Assembly (NCBI GenBank): GCA_034439735.1
Contig: JAWXAX010000098.1
Span: forward strand, 1-57,235
Direction of reading: 5' to 3'
Length of the DNA stretch: 57,235 bases
Origin: Rhodothermales bacterium
Lineage (GTDB): Bacteria > Bacteroidota > Rhodothermia > Rhodothermales > JAHQVL01
Shown: positions 51,737-57,235 of the stretch, piece by piece
How the letters are laid out: every line of letters begins with the position of its first letter
Numbering within the stretch: position 1 is the stretch's first letter
Translations under genes and position numbers: made by a program
Notes under the pieces: generated by a model
Told to the model about the DNA's origin: nothing
Database searches by the model: none
Seen by the model: the letters and a program-made list of their open reading frames with translations, nothing else

Positions 51737-53050
51737 CTAACGCGTGGACTTGGCCTTGAAGTGGATCGTAAAAGGGACGCCTTCGAGCGGGAATGCTTTG
51801 CGCAGTTGATGCTCCAGGAAGCGGCGGTACGACTCCTGCACGCCCTGTGGGTAGTTGCAGAAAAAGCTGAAGACGGGTGGGCGCTCGTGTACCTGGGTGA
51901 CGTATTTGATCTTGATCGCCCGGTTGCGGTAGAGCGGGGGCGGCGTCCGGCCGATCGCATCGAGCATGGCCTCGTTGAGCTTACTCGTCGGGATGCGTGT
52001 GCTGCGGCGTTCCGCGACGTCGAGCGCCGTGTCCAGCAATTTGTGCACCCTCTGTTTAGTCACGGCTGATACCGTAACCACGGGCACGTACGTGAGGGTT
52101 TTGAGCCGGTCGTGCATGTCTGCGGTGAAATCGCGGGCCGTGTTGGTTTCTTTTTCGATGAGATCCCACTTATTGACCGCGACCACGAGCCCTTTTTTCA
52201 TCTCTTCGGCCTGCTTGAGGACCCGGACGTCCTGGGACTCGATGCCCTGTGTCGCGTCGATGAGGAGTACAGCCACATCACATTCCTGGATCGCGCGTTC
52301 AGTCCGCAACTGGGCGTAATACTCCACGTTTTCGACGATGCGGGCTCGTTTCCTCAGGCCGGCTGTGTCGACGAGTATGATCTCGCGGCCGTGGTATTTA
52401 AACGTGGCGTCGATGGCGTCGCGCGTGGTGCCGCTGATCTCGGTTACGATCGAACGGTTCTGGTCCAACAACGTGTTTGTGAGCGACGACTTACCCACAT
52501 TGGGCCGGCCGATCAGCGCGATGCGCGGCCGCTCGTCGGCGACGTCGCGCACGACAGGAGGCGGCAGGCGCTGGACGACGATATCCAGTAACTCGCCCGT
52601 GCCCGACCCATTCAACGCGCTGATAGCCACGATTTCTTCAAAGCCGAGTTCATAAAATTCGCTCGTCCCCCAGCGCCGCTCCGCATTGTCGGCTTTGTTG
52701 GCCACGACGATCACGGGCGTCTTCGATCGGCGTAGCATCTGCGCCAGTTCCTGGTCCAGCCCCGTAATCCCGGTCATGACATCCACGACGAATAGGACGA
52801 GATCCGCCTCTTCGGTGGCGATCTCAACTTGTTCGCGGATCGCTTTTTCGAATCGATCCTCGGAGTGGGCGACATAGCCGCCGGTGTCGGTAACCGCGAA
52901 GGCCACGCCGTTCCACACGGACTCCCCGTAAATCCGGTCCCGCGTGACGCCCGGTTCGTCGTGAACGATCGATTGACGTGTTTCGATGAGCCGATTAAAA
53001 AAGGTAGACTTGCCCACGTTGGGGCGTCCTACAATAGCGACTAAGGGCAT
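51737..53050 (-). CDS. der: Ribosome-associated GTPase Der (EngA)
   Basis: The 437-residue protein has two tandem GTPase domains: GRPNVGKST and DTGGYV in the first, GRPNVGKSS and DTAGLRKR with NKWD in the second. A KH-like C-terminal domain (ALDVAERRSTRIPTSKLNEAML to LEHQLRKAFPLEGVPF) follows. It is needed for 50S ribosome assembly. ATG 53050 is the conserved MPLVAIVGRPNVGKS start. It is downstream of the EcsC-like gene by 40 bases. Confidence 0.97.
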   Translation of the reverse strand: MPLVAIVGRPNVGKSTFFNRLIETRQSIVHDEPGVTRDRIYGESVWNGVAFAVTDTGGYVAHSEDRFEKAIREQVEIATEEADLVLFVVDVMTGITGLDQELAQMLRRSKTPVIVVANKADNAERRWGTSEFYELGFEEIVAISALNGSGTGELLDIVVQRLPPPVVRDVADERPRIALIGRPNVGKSSLTNTLLDQNRSIVTEISGTTRDAIDATFKYHGREIILVDTAGLRKRARIVENVEYYAQLRTERAIQECDVAVLLIDATQGIESQDVRVLKQAEEMKKGLVVAVNKWDLIEKETNTARDFTADMHDRLKTLTYVPVVTVSAVTKQRVHKLLDTALDVAERRSTRIPTSKLNEAMLDAIGRTPPPLYRNRAIKIKYVTQVHERPPVFSFFCNYPQGVQESYRRFLEHQLRKAFPLEGVPFTIHFKAKSTR

Positions 53051-53090
53051 TGGATTGGGCGTTCGGACGTACGTCGGAGGGGTGGTGGCG

Positions 53091-53906
53091 CTAGAGCCGC
53101 TGTTTGCGTTCGAGGTAGAGCGCGCGGAACAGCATATAGGTGGTTTCGGCCGTTTCGGTGGTGAACCAGTAGTTGATGCCCGCGCCGACGGCGGCGCCGG
53201 CAATCGGTATGGCCTGAGCGATTTTTCGCCCAAGGATATTCTTCGCAATCTCGCGCGGCAGGTGGCGGTTCTGATCCCGGAATGTGCCTGTAACCCGGCC
53301 TTTGTACTCCAGGTTGTTGGCGATGGCCGCCGCGGCGACGCTGATCTCGCGCATGGCCTCGTGTTTCGCGCGGGGCTCGTTGCTTGAGGCCACGTTAAAG
53401 ATCGATAGGACGAGGGGTTCGTACGACGGGCCGCGCAAAAGGAATCCGTAGGCCGCGCCGATCTGCTGGATCAACCGAAGATTGATGCCAAACAGCAGGG
53501 GGATGTCCGCGGCTATAAACACCGCGCCGCCGAGTCCGGTACCGCCGCCTTCTACCGCGGCGAGCAGGGCGTTCTGATTGAAGAAGCTCCGGGCGATGGC
53601 ATCGAGGGTTTCCAGGGGCTGATCGCGGAGGTCCGCCACATCGTCCACCTCCAACCCGCGCCGGCGCGCTTCCGCGAGGATGTCGTTGGTGTCGATCGTC
53701 CATTCCGAGGCGTTGTTGAGCATCGTGATGAACTGCTCGACGGCGCCGCTGGCCTGATCGATGAGGTCCGCCGGGACTACACGCTCCACTACCCAGTCCA
53801 TGGGCTGCATGGCCCAGTTGAGCGCTTTGACGAGGAAGGAGGCATCCCCGTGTTGCCACGTCTCCAACTCGCGTTGGACGTCTTTTTCGTAAGCCGAGAG
53901 CCGCAT
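53091..53906 (-). CDS. EcsC family protein
   Basis: The 271-residue protein is a member of the EcsC family (uncharacterised, linked to protein secretion in Bacillus). The family-like segments are AVEGGGTGLGGAVFIAADIP and IPIAGAAVGAGINYWFT, with weak hydrophobic helices and no classic signal peptide. It may associate with membranes. Context with der gives no functional hint. ATG 53906 is chosen; an upstream ATG at 53933 is possible. Confidence 0.82.
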   Translation of the reverse strand: MRLSAYEKDVQRELETWQHGDASFLVKALNWAMQPMDWVVERVVPADLIDQASGAVEQFITMLNNASEWTIDTNDILAEARRRGLEVDDVADLRDQPLETLDAIARSFFNQNALLAAVEGGGTGLGGAVFIAADIPLLFGINLRLIQQIGAAYGFLLRGPSYEPLVLSIFNVASSNEPRAKHEAMREISVAAAAIANNLEYKGRVTGTFRDQNRHLPREIAKNILGRKIAQAIPIAGAAVGAGINYWFTTETAETTYMLFRALYLERKQRL

Positions 53907-53947
53907 AGGAGTCCGTTCGTGCGCTGTCGGCACGGCACGCGTATGGA

Positions 53948-55435
53948 TTAGCCGATCAATTCGTACTTCTTCAGTAATCGGTACATGGTGGCCCGTCCGA
54001 TGCCAAGTTCTACGGCCGCCTTGTCGACATTGCCATCACAAATGCGGTAGGCGCGTTCGACAGCCTGCTGTTTCAGTTCTTCGAGCGGCACGATGTCCGT
54101 CCCGTTGTGGCCGAGCGTGACGCCGGCCACCTGTTCGATTTCCACCTCTATACCGTTCTCGGACTCGTGATGTTGCGCCTTCGGCCGCGGTCGGCTTTCA
54201 GCAACGGCAGTCGAAGAGGGCTGGGCTCCGGCGGATCGGTCCGCCCAGGCCGAGATCATCGTCCGCTCGTGGAGCATCAAATCTTCGACGGAAATCTCGG
54301 CGCTGTCGGAAATCAGGATGGCCCGCTCGATCGCGCTCTTGAGTTCGCGGACGTTGCCGGGCCAGGCATAATTGAGGATCACCTTACGCGCTTCGGTCGA
54401 CAGCTTTTTGCCCTTGAATTCGGGGTGCGCGTTGAGGTAGGTGCTGAGGAACGTGTGCGCGAGCAGCAGAATGTCCTGGCCGCGGTCGCGCAACGGCGGG
54501 AGTTGGATGGGGAACTGACAGAGGCGGTAGTAGAGATCTTCTCGAAAATCGCCCTTTCGGATCATCGGGATGAGGTCCCGGTTCGTCGCCGAGATGACGC
54601 GTGCGTCGAACCGAATCGTATCGTTCCCGCCCACGCGGGTAATCTCGAAGTTCTGGAGCGCCCGCAGAAGTTTGGCCTGGAGATCCAGGTTCAACTCGCC
54701 GATTTCGTCGAGGAAGATCGTCCCACCATCGGCCTGTTCGAACTTCCCGATCTTGCGTGCGTGTGCGCCCGTGAACGACCCTTTTTCGTGGCCGAAGAAC
54801 TCGCTCTCCATCAGCTCGCGCGGAATGGCGGCGCAGTTCACCACCACGAAGGGACCGTTCTTACGGACGGAGTTGTAGTGGATCGCCTTGGCGACCAGTT
54901 CTTTTCCGGTGCCGCTTTCGCCCTGGATGGCGACAGTGAGGTCGCCCCGGAGGGTCTTGTGGATGAGCCTATACGAGGCCTGCATGGCCGCGCTTTCGCC
55001 GATCAACCCCTCGATGCTGTACTGGGCCGACACTTCCTCACGCAGATTTTCTAACTCCTGCGACATCGAGACGCGGTCCAGCGCATTCTTGGCAACGATG
55101 GAAAGCTTATTGAGGTCGTCCCTTCCCTTCGTAATATAGTCGTACGCGCCGGCCTTCATCGCTTCTACCGCCGTATCTACAACACCCTGGGCGGACATCA
55201 TGATCACGGGGAGATCCGGATACCGCTTTTTGATCGTCTTGAGGGTCTCAATCCCCCCGATGCCCGGCATCATGATATCCAGGACGATTACGTGGGGCTG
55301 CTCATCCAGCTGCTCCAGCATCTCGTTGCCGCTTGCAAAAACCGTGACCTCGTACGCTGGATTTTTATCCAGGTGGTAGCTGATCATGCGGGCATAGTGG
55401 TGGTCGTCGTCGACAACAAAAATCCTGGATCGCAT
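53948..55435 (-). CDS. Sigma-54-dependent response regulator (NtrC family)
   Basis: This 495-residue activator has a receiver domain (acidic pocket DDD at 9-11, D53 in LDIMMPG, K in YITKGRDD), an AAA+ domain with GESGTGKE (Walker A), GTIFLDEIGELN (Walker B) and a GSFTGA loop in place of GAFTGA, and a Fis-type HTH (AAVELGIGRATMYRLLKKYELIG). A glutamine/serine-rich linker sits between AAA+ and HTH. Phosphorylation should allow it to open sigma-54 promoters. No kinase gene is adjacent; the soluble kinases elsewhere in the window are possible partners only by guess. Confidence 0.95.
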   Translation of the reverse strand: MRSRIFVVDDDHHYARMISYHLDKNPAYEVTVFASGNEMLEQLDEQPHVIVLDIMMPGIGGIETLKTIKKRYPDLPVIMMSAQGVVDTAVEAMKAGAYDYITKGRDDLNKLSIVAKNALDRVSMSQELENLREEVSAQYSIEGLIGESAAMQASYRLIHKTLRGDLTVAIQGESGTGKELVAKAIHYNSVRKNGPFVVVNCAAIPRELMESEFFGHEKGSFTGAHARKIGKFEQADGGTIFLDEIGELNLDLQAKLLRALQNFEITRVGGNDTIRFDARVISATNRDLIPMIRKGDFREDLYYRLCQFPIQLPPLRDRGQDILLLAHTFLSTYLNAHPEFKGKKLSTEARKVILNYAWPGNVRELKSAIERAILISDSAEISVEDLMLHERTMISAWADRSAGAQPSSTAVAESRPRPKAQHHESENGIEVEIEQVAGVTLGHNGTDIVPLEELKQQAVERAYRICDGNVDKAAVELGIGRATMYRLLKKYELIG

Positions 55436-55472
55436 GGCACTCTAAACGGTATCGTGGGGGGAAACGCGAAAT

Positions 55473-55502
55473 GGCCGCCGGCAACAAACAACCGGAGCGG
55501 CC
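55473..55502. other. Hairpin upstream of the sigma-54 regulator gene
   Basis: GGCCGC and GCGGCC pair (with an inner CGG/CCG step and a two-base bulge) around an A-rich loop. It lies in the 264-base spacer between uppP stop and the regulator start, so it could be the uppP terminator or a leader structure; no T-run decides which. The rest of the spacer shows no gene. Confidence 0.45.
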
Positions 55503-55699
55503 TCTATACGTGGGGATATCTACTACTCAGGGGATCTGCACGGCCGACGACCGGGGATGGAGATGCGGCTACCGTGCGGAAGGGGGCCGGAGGACAACCG
55601 ATCTGGCTACAACATACGTATCGAAAGCGGCATCACGTATCGTCTTAAAGCGCAAATGCCCTTTTTTGTTGCCTCACCGCAAACGACGCCCACGGCCGA

Positions 55700-56518
55700 T
55701 CACGTGATCAGCCACAGACCCAGGGCCCCGACCACAAAACAGTAGTAGGCAAAGTAGCGCAGATTACCCCGGCGGACGAATTCGATGGCTACCTTGATCG
55801 CGAGAATGCCCGATGCATAGGCAACGATGGCGCCGATGCCGAAGTTCGTCCAGGAGATCTCGATGCCGGTTTGAAGGACCTCCATGCCCTTGATCAGCGT
55901 GGCGCCAATCACGACGGGCAGAAGCATGAGGAAAGAAAAGTCCGCCGCGCGCTGGGGCGTCACGTTCTGGTAGAGCGCGGCGCAGATGGTAGAGCCGGAA
56001 CGCGAGATGCCCGGCAGCATCGCGACCGACTGGGCGACGCCGATCAGCAGGGCCTTGATGGGGGTGATGGGGCCCGAGGGGTTTTTGCGGAGCTGGGTCA
56101 ACAGGAGCAGCGTGCCCGTGACGAGGAGCATGGCGCAGGTGAAGCGCGGATCGGAAAAACGGGCCTCCAGGAAGTCTTTGAATAGGATGTACGTTATGCC
56201 CGTCGGGATCATCGTCAGGAGGATGAAACAGGCCGTTCGGAACGTTTCGTTGGTATGGTACTGCCGGGGCAGTTGGGCCGGTTTGCCCAGCGCGCGCAGG
56301 GTTTCGGTGAGGATCTCGAGGATGCGGTGCCGGTACACGGTGAGGATGCTCATGGCCGTCCCAAAATGCACAAATACATCAAATGTGACGTTATGCGACC
56401 CCTTGGGCGATAGGCCAAGCAGGTGTTGCGCCAGCACGAGATGGCCCGATGAGGAAACGGGTAAGAATTCAGTGAGGCCCTGTATGAGCCCGAGTAACAC
56501 CGCTTCCCACCAATGCAT
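55700..56518 (-). CDS. uppP: Undecaprenyl-diphosphatase (BacA/UppP)
   Basis: The 272-residue membrane enzyme recycles undecaprenyl pyrophosphate to the monophosphate carrier for peptidoglycan. Family motifs are visible: LIQGLTEFLPVSSSGHLVL (catalytic EFLPVSSSGH) and GISRSGSTI. About eight helices are predicted. It stands between the sigma-54 regulator and rqcH, same strand, and is preceded by a low-complexity tract. Confidence 0.97.
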   Translation of the reverse strand: MHWWEAVLLGLIQGLTEFLPVSSSGHLVLAQHLLGLSPKGSHNVTFDVFVHFGTAMSILTVYRHRILEILTETLRALGKPAQLPRQYHTNETFRTACFILLTMIPTGITYILFKDFLEARFSDPRFTCAMLLVTGTLLLLTQLRKNPSGPITPIKALLIGVAQSVAMLPGISRSGSTICAALYQNVTPQRAADFSFLMLLPVVIGATLIKGMEVLQTGIEISWTNFGIGAIVAYASGILAIKVAIEFVRRGNLRYFAYYCFVVGALGLWLIT

Positions 56519-56521
56519 AGG

Positions 56522-56556
56522 ATTTAGTATCAGGTTTGAAGTGTAAGGTTCAAGGA
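56522..56556. repeat. AGGTTTGAAGTG-type tract upstream of uppP
   Basis: The 24 bases at 56532-56555 match 2677-2700 with three substitutions and consist of the same reiterated AGGTT/AAGG words. It begins four bases before the uppP start codon on the minus strand, so it lies in its leader. Confidence 0.6.
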
Positions 56557-56638
56557 GATGTTGCCATTGTTCAAGACTCGTTGATGCGGTAGACGGCTGC
56601 GGATCTTTTAGATGTATTCGCCGGCCGTGCGCATTTCT

Positions 56639-57235
56639 TTACACCGGCAGCGCCGGTGATACGATCAGGACCTCTTCTCGTTCGACGAGCACGGCGCCCG
56701 GGGCGGCGCCGCGGGGTTTACGGACGTACTTCCGCTCGACGACGATGACGGGCACCAGATTGCTGCCGCGGGCTTTGCTGAAATACGCGGCGATGCCGGC
56801 GGCGCGCTCGAGCAGCGGACGCGGCGTCGGAGTCGTTCTACCGGGTCTGCGGAGCACGACATGGGAGCCGGCGACGCCCCTGGCATGCATCCAGAGGTCG
56901 AATTTTCTGGCGTGTTGAAACGTGAGCGCATCGTTCTGTTGCGCATTTTTCCCGACCCACACCTCGTATCCCTGCCCGAGGTCGAACCGCCGGAACGGCA
57001 GGCGTTCTATGGATCTAGCGCCGGCGGACATAAACGGCGCGAGGGCATCCGCCTCGTCGCTCATGAACTTCTGTACGTCGGCGGCGGTGGTGAGGGGCCG
57101 GAGGCGTTCGAGCAATCGTTCCGCCTCTGAAGTCTGGCGTTCGGCGTCGTCGAGCCGGGTTTCGGCGTGGGCGCGGGCATCGCGGGTGGCGCGCGCTTTT
57201 TCGTAATAGGCGCGGGCGTTTTCGAGGAGGGAACG
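56639..57235 (-). CDS. rqcH: RqcH/NFACT family protein, partial (C-terminal part)
   Basis: The frame is open to the window edge, so the N-terminal part is missing; 198 codons are visible. The visible part has a coiled-coil segment (ENARAYYEKARATRDARA) and the NFACT-R domain with FDLGQGYEVWVGKNAQQND, FDLWMHARGVAGSHVVLRR and VPVIVVERKYVRKPRGAAPG. RqcH drives alanine tailing of stalled nascent chains on the 50S subunit. No internal start should be annotated, since the upstream codons read through in frame. Confidence 0.9.
   Translation of the reverse strand, partial: RSLLENARAYYEKARATRDARAHAETRLDDAERQTSEAERLLERLRPLTTAADVQKFMSDEADALAPFMSAGARSIERLPFRRFDLGQGYEVWVGKNAQQNDALTFQHARKFDLWMHARGVAGSHVVLRRPGRTTPTPRPLLERAAGIAAYFSKARGSNLVPVIVVERKYVRKPRGAAPGAVLVEREEVLIVSPALPV

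Noticed and set aside
1..57235. CRISPR array
   Set aside because: No set of identical repeats with regular unique spacers was seen; the palindromic tracts are irregular and lack spacers, and no cas gene is present.

Overview
The window is a high-GC bacterial chromosome segment that reads most like Bacteroidota/Rhodothermota, probably Rhodothermales-like. The evidence is an atp locus without atpD/atpC that is preceded by atpZ, a bactofilin and an M23 peptidase, an AtpB with a long N-terminal extracytoplasmic domain, a secreted protein with a T9SS/FlgD-type C-terminal domain, a TonB-receptor relic, many lipoproteins, and a Y_Y_Y-type propeller histidine kinase. The taxonomic call is inference from gene content, not from a marker-gene search.

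Layout. 1-4 kb: a DapA-family lyase, a small membrane protein, a PqqD-like protein paired with an HPr-kinase-like P-loop protein, then a secreted M24 peptidase. 4-12.8 kb: an unusual intergenic repeat zone, a GAF/PAS histidine kinase, uvrA, a lipoprotein, and two parts of a MacAB-TolC-like exporter (ATPase and adaptor). 12.9-18.3 kb: the TolC part, tRNA-Ser(UGA), an enoyl-CoA hydratase-family protein, a secreted propeller protein, chrA and tRNA-Ser(GCU). 18.4-26 kb: atpG-A-H-F-E-B, an AtpI-like gene, atpZ, bactofilin and an M23 peptidase, all on the minus strand. 26.3-30.1 kb: rpsT, two OmpA-type envelope proteins and queG. 30.1-36.2 kb: a decayed DUF2946/TonB-receptor/sialidase-like remnant, then an intact five-gene set of surface or periplasmic proteins (two NHL-propeller lipoproteins, a cytochrome-like lipoprotein, a beta-barrel and a Tat-exported SUOX-fold lipoprotein). 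36.8-41.6 kb: a propeller histidine kinase with its NarL-type regulator and a convergent PAS kinase. 41.9-57.2 kb: mostly housekeeping genes (MFS transporter, lysS, cyclophilin, DUF2520 protein, degenerate MEMO protein, bioD, tRNA-Val, ECF sigma and putative anti-sigma, holA, der, EcsC, a sigma-54 activator, uppP and a partial rqcH).

The best candidates for something undescribed are the five-gene redox/propeller set at 31061-36213, the near-identical palindromic repeats in two spacers of the atp operon, the orphan PqqD/HprK-like pair, and the degenerate MEMO protein. None of these is proven functional by sequence alone.
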